The notes under the pieces: model-generated
Databases searched by the model: none
Told to the model about the DNA's origin: nothing
Seen by the model: only the letters and a program-made list of their open reading frames with translations
Part shown: piece after piece, positions 45,746 to 54,011 of the stretch
Position numbering within the stretch: position 1 is the stretch's first letter
Layout: every line of letters starts with the position of its first letter
DNA from: Phocaeicola vulgatus ATCC 8482
GTDB lineage: Bacteria; Bacteroidota; Bacteroidia; Bacteroidales; Bacteroidaceae
NCBI RefSeq assembly: GCF_000012825.1
Contig: NC_009614.1
Span: 2,790,001-2,854,000 of the forward strand
Direction: 5' to 3'
DNA: 64,000 bases
Position numbers and translations under genes: made by a program

Positions 45746-45803
45746 TACCTTTATTACATACATATGTGTGGTCCGATATATATATATGTATGTAATAAAG
45801 GTA
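45746..45803. terminator. Long perfect hairpin, likely bidirectional terminator
   Basis: TACCTTTATTACATACATAT at 45746-45765 is exactly repeated as its reverse complement at 45784-45803 around an 18-nt loop. It lies between the convergent heme operon and GH123 gene, 13 bp from the GH123 stop. It is AT-rich with no clean T-run, so it may block convergent transcripts by structure rather than as a classic intrinsic terminator. Confidence 0.6.
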
Positions 45804-45815
45804 TTTTCCCTTTTT

Positions 45816-47564
45816 CTAGTATCGGTTGATAACTTTTTTTGCTTTGTTTACGGCAGTGGTAGGAGAAATCTTATCCATGCTTGATTCATCAAACATTTTC
45901 AAGGTTTTGTCTATATTCTTAATAGCTCCTTTATTGCCTTTTTCTTCAAATTCTTCTTTCAGAATGCGTACTTTCTCAAAAAATTGTATTCCTTCTGTCA
46001 GGCGTTCCAGCCGGATGGATGAACGGGCGCCCGGATAAATCATATACGTGTCTCCGGCAGCCCAAGCTGTGAAACGGCTGTCTTGTAGGGGATTTTTCAC
46101 CCAGCTGTTTAAAGCCCAACGAAGATATCCGTCCAGATTTTCTTTCGCACTATGCCATGCCAGCCATTCAGCTTCGGCAGGTTCGCTGAAAGTGAAAGTG
46201 TTGGGGCGGGGCTCTGTGCAGCAGGTATAATAAGTAGTTACTTTGCCTGCCTTCCGGCGCGCTTCAATCTCTTCGGGAGTAAATTTCTCGGCAATGGTGA
46301 TACAATAATCATTCAGATCATCCAATAGTTCTTTGTGATAAGTTCCTGCCAAAGAAACTTTAAAGTCTTTATCAGCCTTACGGATCACTTTCAGTGTTTC
46401 CTGCATGTCCTTCATCGGGCGTTCGTCCATCGCAATGTGAGTGATATCGAACCAGCCTTTTGCTTTCAGATGCTTTGAGAAATCTTGCAGCATATTCATC
46501 CAAAATTCTTCATAAGCAACTTCACCCGGTTTGGCGTCCAAAAATTTGAAAGAGTTGCTGGCCTGATCAAAATATTGGAAAGAAAGGCGCCAGGGAACCA
46601 TAGAATAGCAACTGATTTGTTTTTTGACACCAAGATCCATCATAAATTCCACCCACTTGTCGAATACGGTATAGTCAAAATACCAGGTTCCATCCGCTTT
46701 TTTCAACCAAGTGACCATGCTTTCAAAAGCATCATAGGTCTGTCCGTTCCAAGGCTTGTGCATAATGGAGGCTGTGATTACCTTACCACCTGCATCGGCA
46801 TACAGTTTCATCAATGGGCGCATCAAATCGAAATGTTTTTTGCTGAACGGTTCCACATTGTAGTAACGGGATACTGCATAAGGGTTCTGCCATAAATCCA
46901 GATGGAAAGCCCATTCGGAAGGAGGAGGCAGAGTACGGTTCTTCACTTGGAGGTTCAGTTTTAATTCAGACAAGGTGATACCGTCGGCTTTCACTGTGAC
47001 GGTTCCTGTGTATTTCCCGGCTTTAGTGCCCTGAGGGATGTTTACGCTGATCCATCCCCCTTGGGTGGAGTTGGCGGGAAGGGTTAGAGTAGGAGTGATA
47101 TGGTCTATTACATCTGCTACTAAAGTTGAGTCAAAATCAGCACTGTTTCGATAGCCGCATGCGCCCAAACCATCTTTGTTCAGTTCATCGGTTATAACGT
47201 AACGGACAAAGCCTGTTCGGATATTCTCTTTACTGATGGTTGCACTGCCTGAGGTTAAATCGCTGACCATGAAAGTCAAGTCATTTAGCACTTTGGGAGT
47301 CCATACTACCAGTTGGGCTGAAATTTTCTCACCTTTCCATGCAGTAAGATTCATACTTTTCTGCGCACTATGGATGGGAGCCGGTTCCTCTTTCTTATAG
47401 CGGATGTCTGTGCTTCCCCAGCTGATTTGTGGAGCTGTAACTTTCGCCCATAAAGCGGGGTTGGTGGCAATAGGATTGGCTGCTTCCTGATAATATTCGG
47501 AAGTTTGGGCGTTCATACATACTGTTGACAACAGGAGAGCGCCTAGAAATAGGAGTTTTTTCAT
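45816..47564 (-). CDS. Glycoside hydrolase family 123 beta-N-acetylgalactosaminidase
   Basis: The 582-residue protein has a signal peptide (FLGALLLSTVCMNAQ), an N-terminal beta-sandwich (about 60-215) and a TIM barrel with the catalytic Asp-Glu pair in THIAMDERPMKDM (Asp380, Glu381). It ends with GDTYMIYPG and a helical tail. GH123 uses substrate-assisted catalysis through the N-acetyl group to cleave terminal beta-GalNAc from glycolipids and mucin-like glycans. A GH123 of this size is characterised from B. vulgatus. It is a single-gene unit with its own promoter. Confidence 0.9.
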   Translation of the reverse strand: MKKLLFLGALLLSTVCMNAQTSEYYQEAANPIATNPALWAKVTAPQISWGSTDIRYKKEEPAPIHSAQKSMNLTAWKGEKISAQLVVWTPKVLNDLTFMVSDLTSGSATISKENIRTGFVRYVITDELNKDGLGACGYRNSADFDSTLVADVIDHITPTLTLPANSTQGGWISVNIPQGTKAGKYTGTVTVKADGITLSELKLNLQVKNRTLPPPSEWAFHLDLWQNPYAVSRYYNVEPFSKKHFDLMRPLMKLYADAGGKVITASIMHKPWNGQTYDAFESMVTWLKKADGTWYFDYTVFDKWVEFMMDLGVKKQISCYSMVPWRLSFQYFDQASNSFKFLDAKPGEVAYEEFWMNMLQDFSKHLKAKGWFDITHIAMDERPMKDMQETLKVIRKADKDFKVSLAGTYHKELLDDLNDYCITIAEKFTPEEIEARRKAGKVTTYYTCCTEPRPNTFTFSEPAEAEWLAWHSAKENLDGYLRWALNSWVKNPLQDSRFTAWAAGDTYMIYPGARSSIRLERLTEGIQFFEKVRILKEEFEEKGNKGAIKNIDKTLKMFDESSMDKISPTTAVNKAKKVINRY

Positions 47565-47591
47565 AGGTTATATAATAGTTAGTTGAAGTTA

Positions 47592-47623
47592 CAAAGGTAA
47601 CTCAGGGAGAGTTAATTTCCAAA
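47592..47623 (-). promoter_or_regulatory. Promoter of GH123
   Basis: On the minus strand TTTG (47620-47623), 20 bp, then TACCTTTG (47592-47599) matches the Bacteroides consensus; it is 28 bp upstream of the GH123 ATG. Confidence 0.7.
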
Positions 47624-47637
47624 TAGGAACGGTGGAG

Positions 47638-47669
47638 TTTGCATAATTGCATAGGAATATTTATTTTTG
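47638..47669 (+). promoter_or_regulatory. Promoter of the TlpA-like gene
   Basis: TTTG at 47638-47641, 20 bp, then TATTTTTG at 47662-47669, 29 bp ahead of the ATG, fits the Bacteroides -33/-7 pattern. Confidence 0.65.
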
Positions 47670-47697
47670 ACGAGTTATAATAATAAGGAAGATAGAG

Positions 47698-48693
47698 ATG
47701 AAAAGAATGGTAAATGTGCTTTTTGCTGGTGTACTGGCTATGACTGTACTGTCCTGTGGCGAAGAGAAAAAAGGATATACTCTGAATGGAGAAATATCGG
47801 ATGTTAAAGATGGAATGGTGTATCTGAAAAAATATCAGGATAAATCGTTCATAGCTGTGGATTCGGCTGTGATTACTGACGGTACTTTCAAATTTGAAGG
47901 TGTTTGTACTGAGCCATTGGCTTATGGGCTGACTACGTTCAGGGATAGCAAACGTCCGTTGGTATTCTTTTTAGATAACGAAAAGATGCAGTTGAAGATG
48001 AATGAATCAGAAAAGATACTGACTGTGACAGGTTCTGCCATTAATGATCTGTATGCACAAAATGCTCCTTTGACTCGTCAGGATGGATATAGCATAGATA
48101 GTCTGGTTGCTGTTCACCCGGCATCTGCTGTTACCCCTTATTTCATAGTGAAGGATTTCGCTTATAAGTTGAATCTGGAAGAAATGAAGGCATTGCGTGC
48201 CAAACTGGATGCTTCATTGGATGAAACCATGTATGTCAGTCAAATAGATGGCTTTATCAAGCGGATGAAAGATATTCAGGTCGGTGCTGTGGCTCCGGAT
48301 TTTACATTGCCCGATGTAGACGGTAATCCTGTCACATTATCCGGTTTGAGAGGAAAATATGTACTGATTGATTTTTGGGCTTCCTGGTGTCCTGATTGTC
48401 GCAAGGAAAATCCGAATATTGTTGCTGCCTGGAATAAATACAAGGATAAGAATTTTACTATTTTAGGAGTTTCTTTGGATCGTAAGAAAGAACCTTGGTT
48501 GGCCGCTATTGAGAAAGATCAATTGGCATGGACTCATGTTTCAGACTTGAAGGACTGGAAATCGGATGCAGCCGTGCAGTATGCTATTCGTTGGATTCCT
48601 ATGAATTTCTTGTTGGACCCCAATGGGGTGATCTTGGCTGTAGGATTGGAAGGGGAGGCTTTGCAACAAAAGCTGGATGAGGTTTTGAAATAA
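47698..48693 (+). CDS. TlpA/ResA-family thiol-disulfide oxidoreductase lipoprotein
   Basis: The 331-residue lipoprotein has a lipobox (LAMTVLSCGEEKKG). Residues about 22-130 form a DUF4369-type domain (YTLNGEISDVKDGMVYLKKY), and residues about 195-331 a thioredoxin fold with WASWCPDCRKEN (Cys231, Cys234) and the cis-Pro region RWIPMNFLLDPNG. It reduces or exchanges disulfides in envelope proteins. Such proteins are common in Bacteroides; the partner is unknown. It is divergent from GH123. Confidence 0.9.
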   Translation: MKRMVNVLFAGVLAMTVLSCGEEKKGYTLNGEISDVKDGMVYLKKYQDKSFIAVDSAVITDGTFKFEGVCTEPLAYGLTTFRDSKRPLVFFLDNEKMQLKMNESEKILTVTGSAINDLYAQNAPLTRQDGYSIDSLVAVHPASAVTPYFIVKDFAYKLNLEEMKALRAKLDASLDETMYVSQIDGFIKRMKDIQVGAVAPDFTLPDVDGNPVTLSGLRGKYVLIDFWASWCPDCRKENPNIVAAWNKYKDKNFTILGVSLDRKKEPWLAAIEKDQLAWTHVSDLKDWKSDAAVQYAIRWIPMNFLLDPNGVILAVGLEGEALQQKLDEVLK

Positions 48694-48792
48694 CAAGTTT
48701 GCTGTAAGATTATGAAAATAAATGTACCAAAAGCCAGGGGTTACTGTTGGTTCTCCATTGGCTTTTGATACATTTTGTTGTCTTTGTTCACA

Positions 48793-49353
48793 TCATTGTT
48801 CTTTCTCTTTAGTCATTATCACGTCCGAAGGAACAGAAAATCCTATCAGTTCTGTATATTCATCCGGTTCTTCAAGGGCTAATCCTAATTTTTCATCCAG
48901 ATGCCAACGAATTTTATCGGAAGAAAGCAGAAGTATTTTTCCGCCTAATATCCCTTTTCCGCCGAAGTGCTTCTTCCGTTGGTCGTAAAATAAAACTCCG
49001 ACTCGATTAGGATCAATGTAGTCCAAACTGGTAGCATTGTTTGAAGCCCAGATAGAAAAATCTTGAGTTCCCTTTTTTTTGTCCAAGTGCCAAATAGTAT
49101 CTCTGATACTAAAATAGTTTTCTACAATTATTCCCTTCACTGATAGAAAATATCCTCCCATAAGACCATTTATAATCATGTGTTGATCCTCTGCATATCC
49201 TTTTTTAAGAACTATTTTAAAAATCGTATCATTTGACTGATACATCCAAGTCCCGATATAAGCATCCAAGTTTTTTGTTGGAGCAATTTCCTTTTGGGCA
49301 AAACTAACTGTGCTGATAAAAAACAAACACAAAACAAATTCTATTCTTTTCAT
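48793..49353 (-). CDS. DUF6705-like exported protein
   Basis: The 186-residue protein has a signal peptide (VLCLFFISTVSFAQ). The rest is beta-rich and starts KEIAPTKNLDAYIGTWMYQS, with NDTIFKIVLKKG and ISIRDTIW-like repeats, resembling small lipocalin-like proteins of the DUF6705 type. Function is unknown. It starts 11 bp after the stop of the JAMM-motif lipoprotein gene and is probably co-transcribed. Confidence 0.6.
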   Translation of the reverse strand: MKRIEFVLCLFFISTVSFAQKEIAPTKNLDAYIGTWMYQSNDTIFKIVLKKGYAEDQHMIINGLMGGYFLSVKGIIVENYFSIRDTIWHLDKKKGTQDFSIWASNNATSLDYIDPNRVGVLFYDQRKKHFGGKGILGGKILLLSSDKIRWHLDEKLGLALEEPDEYTELIGFSVPSDVIMTKEKEQ

Positions 49354-49364
49354 GACTTTTCTTT

Positions 49365-50855
49365 TTATTGGTTACATTCCATATTTACAGATTTCCCATT
49401 AGAAGCTAGTTCCTGAGCATTCCAAGTCGGATTGCTTTCATCAATATTCGAACTAAACATCACTGACAGACCGGAGTTATTGCGATCTAAAAATTTAAGC
49501 AACTGACCTATACATTCATCAACTCCCCCTCCGCTTGCACCAACTATATAAGCGTTCCAACTTTCGGAAAGTTCACCATTTCGAACTTTGGTAGCGAAAG
49601 TATTAAAATCTGTTGGAGAAGTTATCATAATACTCATACATCCGAACTCTGAAACTACTCCATAAGTAAAATTCTCTGATTTCACATATCCTTGTTGGTA
49701 TCGTATAGCTAAAGCCTTTAAATCTGCCCATGAAGTAATCATAGAGCCTGTAGGGTGGGAATGGTACCATTCCATGATTTCTTTTCCTGCTATTTGATCA
49801 TTTGTGAATTTGGCACTTCCTGATTCTTGTACGTTCGGGAAAATAGTTTGCCCGTCTGAAGTCTGTATAAAGCCTTGCTCCACAGTATTGCCTGCGGAAA
49901 ATGTTTTTCTATACACATCTTTTATACGCGATTTAAATGCTGCGTCCTGCGACAATGTTTTAGCACGTTTACAAGGAGTAGGAGGTGTTTCAGGAGGATT
50001 TGAAGGAGGATTATATCCACCACCTCCGCCATCCATTTCGTCATCATCCAATGAAACGCAAACTTCATGATACTCAGGATGTAAATACTTGTCGCAAATT
50101 ACATCGATGCCGGGCAGCCCCAGTTCATGATCCCAAACGATATCATTATGACAATTCCGCTTTTCCATCCAGTCTATTTCCGTATTACATACGGATTGTC
50201 CTCTTCCTCTTTGCAAACTCATACGGTATCCTTCCTCTGTTCCCGGAGAAATGGAGGCTGTTATTTTCCCTGATTCATATTTCCAACCATTTACCAATCC
50301 ATAATTGAAATTGTAGAATAAAACTTTTCCATCAAAATCAGCTTCACGATGTAAATAAGAATTGTTTTCAAAAGAGGTGGTATGCATCAAATAATCATAA
50401 GTACCTATGAATACCATGATGAAGTTGTAAATCTCACCTGTTTCTAGATTCTTCAATATTACCATGCGTACTACATTATATATTTTATCCAAATCATCTT
50501 GTAGTTCATATTTTTCTTTTGTCTCGTTATCCATAAAAAATGTACTACCGCTTGTCATTAGAGTTGTTTCGACTACCTCTAAATCTCCTTTTCTACTTTC
50601 TTTAGCCTTGTTCCAATTAGGCTTTGCTGGAATTCGCCCGTCAGCACTTAAGGACCTAACTGTAGTAGCTGAGGGATTGGTGGCATTATACCATTGTTCT
50701 GCTTTAGCAATGGTCAATTCTTTATTGCTGTCAAAAATAACTTCATCAGTTACATTGGAGGACCATTCATCTTGCCAACATGAATAAACTATCATACTGA
50801 CAAAAACCAAAATGCCAACAATAGAAATTTTTCTTTTAAGTGTTTTTCGTTTCAT
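49365..50855 (-). CDS. Lipoprotein with JAMM (JAB1/MPN-like) metalloprotease motif
   Basis: I chose ATG 50855 (MKRKTLKRKISIVGILVFVS), which precedes a lipobox (MIVYSCWQDEW); 496 residues. The N-terminal part (50-260) is an uncharacterised beta-rich domain. After a Gly/Pro-rich spacer (DGGGGGYNPPSNPPETPP) residues about 310-470 resemble a JAB/MPN domain: EIMEWYHSHPTGSMITSWAD contains H-x-H-x7-S-x2-D (His365, His367, Ser375, Asp378), the zinc-binding JAMM motif. A Glu for catalysis is not certain by eye. A surface-located JAMM protein could cut peptide or isopeptide bonds. Function is otherwise unknown. Confidence 0.7.
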   Translation of the reverse strand: MKRKTLKRKISIVGILVFVSMIVYSCWQDEWSSNVTDEVIFDSNKELTIAKAEQWYNATNPSATTVRSLSADGRIPAKPNWNKAKESRKGDLEVVETTLMTSGSTFFMDNETKEKYELQDDLDKIYNVVRMVILKNLETGEIYNFIMVFIGTYDYLMHTTSFENNSYLHREADFDGKVLFYNFNYGLVNGWKYESGKITASISPGTEEGYRMSLQRGRGQSVCNTEIDWMEKRNCHNDIVWDHELGLPGIDVICDKYLHPEYHEVCVSLDDDEMDGGGGGYNPPSNPPETPPTPCKRAKTLSQDAAFKSRIKDVYRKTFSAGNTVEQGFIQTSDGQTIFPNVQESGSAKFTNDQIAGKEIMEWYHSHPTGSMITSWADLKALAIRYQQGYVKSENFTYGVVSEFGCMSIMITSPTDFNTFATKVRNGELSESWNAYIVGASGGGVDECIGQLLKFLDRNNSGLSVMFSSNIDESNPTWNAQELASNGKSVNMECNQ

Positions 50856-50963
50856 AGTATCTATTTTTGATTTGTGGTTAGTATGGGTTGAGAATATTTG
50901 CAATAATATCAAAAAAGTAACTTTACAAAACCCTTAAGTAAAAAGATAGTTATTAGAGAGCCT

Positions 50964-52145
50964 TTATTTAAAAGCCTTCGGCTTCGAAGCTATCTTTTTT
51001 TCGAAAGTATCTGTAATAAGCGTTAGTGCCCCATCTCCGGTAATATTACAAGCTGTTCCGAAACTGTCCTGTAATGCAAAAATCGTAAGTAGTAATGCCG
51101 TTCCGGCTTCATTAAAGTGAAGAACAGAGATGATTAGCCCTAAAGAGGCAAGTACTGTTCCCCCCGGTACTCCCGGTGCACCGATGGCGAATAATCCTAA
51201 TAACAGGATGAATAAAGTAATTTGTAATATACTGGGCATACTTCCATAAAGCATTTGGGATACAGTGAGTACAAATACGGTTTCTGTCAGGATAGAGCCG
51301 CATAGGTGTATATTGGCGAATAAAGGTATCGTCACATCACTGATTTCTTTTCGAAGGATAGGGCTTTTGCGGGCACATTCCAACGCCACTCCCAGCGTAG
51401 CTGCTGAAGACATTGTACCTAATGCTGTGAGGTAAGCAGGACCATAGTATTTCAATACCTGCCAACTATTTTTTCTTGAGTAAACAGCTGCAATGAAATA
51501 AAGCAATGACAGCCAGATGAAATGACAAACAATAACAACTATCAATACGGAGAGGAATACCGGTAACTGCTTCGTAACAGCTCCCTGATAGCTAAGAATG
51601 CAGAAGTTAGCGGCAATAAATACGGGAAGTACGGGAAGCAGTACTCTTTTCACCAATTCAAGTACCATCTTTTGAAAAGTATCCAGTAGTTTTGATATTT
51701 CATCCGATTTAACCCAAGCAGTAGCAAGTCCTATCAAAGCTGCCAGTACAAGGGCCGTCATAACATTCATGACCGGTGGAATATCTATTTTTAGTAAATT
51801 TTCCGGCAATGCTTTCAGTGTATTGGCATCATCGGCTATATGCAGAAAAGGAATCACATTGTAACCTACGGCTGCTCCGAAAAAAGAGGCTCCGATAGAT
51901 GATAGGTAGGCTATGCCGAAAGCGAATAAAAGCATCTTTGATGCATTGCTGCGCAAATGGGCAATAGAGGGGGCTATGAATCCCAGAATAATAAGGGGAA
52001 CCAGGAAAAATATAATCTGTCCCGTGATGTGCTTTATACAGATAACGACTTCCAGCACTGCGTCATTAACAACAAAGCCTGCCAACAGTCCGATAATTAC
52101 GGCAATAAGCAGTTGTACGATAGTATTACTTAGAAACTTTTTCAT
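50964..52145 (-). CDS. DAACS-family dicarboxylate/amino acid:cation symporter
   Basis: This 393-residue inner membrane protein has eight or more hydrophobic segments and the family pattern: GQIIFFLVPLIILGFIAPSI near the start, TALGTMSSAATLGVALECA (the serine-rich hairpin), and FGTACNITGDGALTLITDTF near the end. Members cotransport glutamate, aspartate or C4-dicarboxylates (some serine/threonine) with sodium or protons. The stop is 109 bp before the start of the JAMM-motif lipoprotein gene. It lies after the SusC/SusD operon but a terminator separates them. Confidence 0.9.
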   Translation of the reverse strand: MKKFLSNTIVQLLIAVIIGLLAGFVVNDAVLEVVICIKHITGQIIFFLVPLIILGFIAPSIAHLRSNASKMLLFAFGIAYLSSIGASFFGAAVGYNVIPFLHIADDANTLKALPENLLKIDIPPVMNVMTALVLAALIGLATAWVKSDEISKLLDTFQKMVLELVKRVLLPVLPVFIAANFCILSYQGAVTKQLPVFLSVLIVVIVCHFIWLSLLYFIAAVYSRKNSWQVLKYYGPAYLTALGTMSSAATLGVALECARKSPILRKEISDVTIPLFANIHLCGSILTETVFVLTVSQMLYGSMPSILQITLFILLLGLFAIGAPGVPGGTVLASLGLIISVLHFNEAGTALLLTIFALQDSFGTACNITGDGALTLITDTFEKKIASKPKAFK

Positions 52146-52257
52146 ATATTTTTTTCAGTTAAACGATGAATATCCGGAAAAAGTTTGCTGTATAGGTATG
52201 TTATTTCATAGCTTGAACAAAGATAGAAAAATAAAATAGAATGCCGTATGAAAAATA

Positions 52258-52290
52258 GAAAAAGACGGGAAACATAACGCTCCCCGTCTT
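52258..52290 (-). terminator. Terminator of the second SusC/SusD operon
   Basis: On the minus strand AAGACGGG and CCCGTCTT (52262-52269 and 52283-52290) form an 8-bp stem followed by TTTTTC. It is about 90 bp past the susD stop. Confidence 0.65.
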
Positions 52291-52379
52291 ACAAAGTCTT
52301 TTTGCCTTATGCTAATACCTTGATTAAGTGAAACATTTAGACTCTCTCTTATAAATAATCATTATTATTGGAATATGAA

Positions 52380-53993
52380 TTAAAAGTTGTTTTTACCTGT
52401 GTCCCACCATAGCCGTGTACCGCCATTGTCTGCACCACCAAGAGCCGTACACAGATTTTTATACTGCTCAGGATCTTTTTTGGCATCATCTTGTGAGAAG
52501 GGGAGGCGGCGAATCATGATGTCTGTATCAATTGTACCATTGCTGTTGTTGGTTTGTACTTTGAATAATTTCGGATATCCGGTACGGCGCTGTTCTGCCC
52601 ATGCTTCCATGCCTTCTGGCCAGCAAGCAATCCATTTTTGAGTGATAATTTTTTCAAGTTGTTCTTCTTGATTAACTGCATCGTCAAAATTGGGAGTGGT
52701 GGTTATTAATGCTTTCATGTCTTTTCCGGGGCCTGCTGCGTAATTAATGTAATCTGTCGGTTTACCTTTACTTGTCAGATATAGGCTTGCATCTCCGGCG
52801 CCCCATTGGCTGAATGAAGTTTGGACACCGGCTTCATAACATTGCTTTGCGCTTTCGTTTTTCGGATTGATACCTCGTAAAGATGCTTCAGCACGTAAGA
52901 ACCAAGTTTCTGCTGCTGTCAGAAGAACGGCGGGTGTGGATGCTGTGATTGTTTGGGTGTTGATAAAGGAATAGCTTTGGTAATAATTGGGGTCACCGTC
53001 CTTGGCATATACTCCTTGAGGTACTCCTAGATATTCCTCTGTATGCTCTGCCAATGTCGCCGGATTATAATATATACTGATGCGTGGATCTTCATAACCG
53101 TTTAGGACAGAAGCTATTGTTGCTCCCATATAGGTTTCTCCCCAACCGGCAACACCTGCTAACGGGTTTTGATACCCCTTACCGGAGATTTGTATGTTTT
53201 CATCAGAAGATTCTATGACACCATAAGAGTTTTCTAATGCTTTTTGGGCTTCACTGGTAGCAAGTGTCTTATCTACATTAGATACGCGCATAGCTAGACG
53301 AAGACGTAATGAATTGGCAAATTTTATCCATCTGCTGGCTGTAGGACAATTGCACATATTAATGCTTTTCACGCCATCTTCTTTGCCGCCTTCTTTCAAA
53401 TAAGTATCCAATGCGTCTACAGCTTTATCCAGATCATCAAAGAATGCTTTATAAGCTTCTTCCTGGGTATCAACAGAGTTTGTTTCGTTTTTTCCGAATT
53501 TAGAATAGACAATAGGGCCATAAGTATCAGTTATACGGTGCATGGCTTCTACTTTTAAAATAAGGGTTGCACCATAAAAATGTTTGTATTTGGCTTCATC
53601 TTGTGTAATTAATGTTGATTTATGGGCTACTGGAAATATATAATTATAAGTATAATTCCACGCACTGGCTGTCCATCCGGCCTCTAATGCATATACTGTA
53701 TTTTTATCGCTGAATTTGGAGGCAAAATCATGAAAATATCCTGAGAACATATCATGATTCAAGTTTTGGAATGTCTGCCAAGGCCAAGTGGTGCCTTCTC
53801 CCCAGTCGTAGTTAAAATAAATACCTTTTTGAATTGTCTCAAAGTTAGTAGTGTATTTTTGGAAATCATATTCTTTTACAGTATCATCAAAACTACCGTT
53901 GATTTTATTGTCAGATTCGAATCCGTCTGTGCATGAGGCTAAACTCAGAAGGCTTCCCACGCATAAAATTGAAATATATTTTGAACTTTTCAT
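52380..53993 (-). CDS. SusD/RagB-family lipoprotein (second pair)
   Basis: The 537-residue protein resembles the SusD-like/RagB nutrient-binding lipoproteins. The lipobox is LLSLASCTDGFESD (Cys21). Segments such as YKHFYGATLILKVEAMHRIT, WIKFANSLRLRLAMRVSN and ETWFLRAEASLRG belong to the SusD-like superfamily, and the C-terminus has QKWIACWPEGMEAWAEQRRT and LPFSQDDAKKDPEQY. It follows the STN-type SusC by 18 bp. No glycoside hydrolase is adjacent, so the substrate may be a peptide or a glycan processed elsewhere. Confidence 0.93.
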   Translation of the reverse strand: MKSSKYISILCVGSLLSLASCTDGFESDNKINGSFDDTVKEYDFQKYTTNFETIQKGIYFNYDWGEGTTWPWQTFQNLNHDMFSGYFHDFASKFSDKNTVYALEAGWTASAWNYTYNYIFPVAHKSTLITQDEAKYKHFYGATLILKVEAMHRITDTYGPIVYSKFGKNETNSVDTQEEAYKAFFDDLDKAVDALDTYLKEGGKEDGVKSINMCNCPTASRWIKFANSLRLRLAMRVSNVDKTLATSEAQKALENSYGVIESSDENIQISGKGYQNPLAGVAGWGETYMGATIASVLNGYEDPRISIYYNPATLAEHTEEYLGVPQGVYAKDGDPNYYQSYSFINTQTITASTPAVLLTAAETWFLRAEASLRGINPKNESAKQCYEAGVQTSFSQWGAGDASLYLTSKGKPTDYINYAAGPGKDMKALITTTPNFDDAVNQEEQLEKIITQKWIACWPEGMEAWAEQRRTGYPKLFKVQTNNSNGTIDTDIMIRRLPFSQDDAKKDPEQYKNLCTALGGADNGGTRLWWDTGKNNF

Positions 53994-54011
53994 AATGTCT
54001 TTGTTTTAAAA

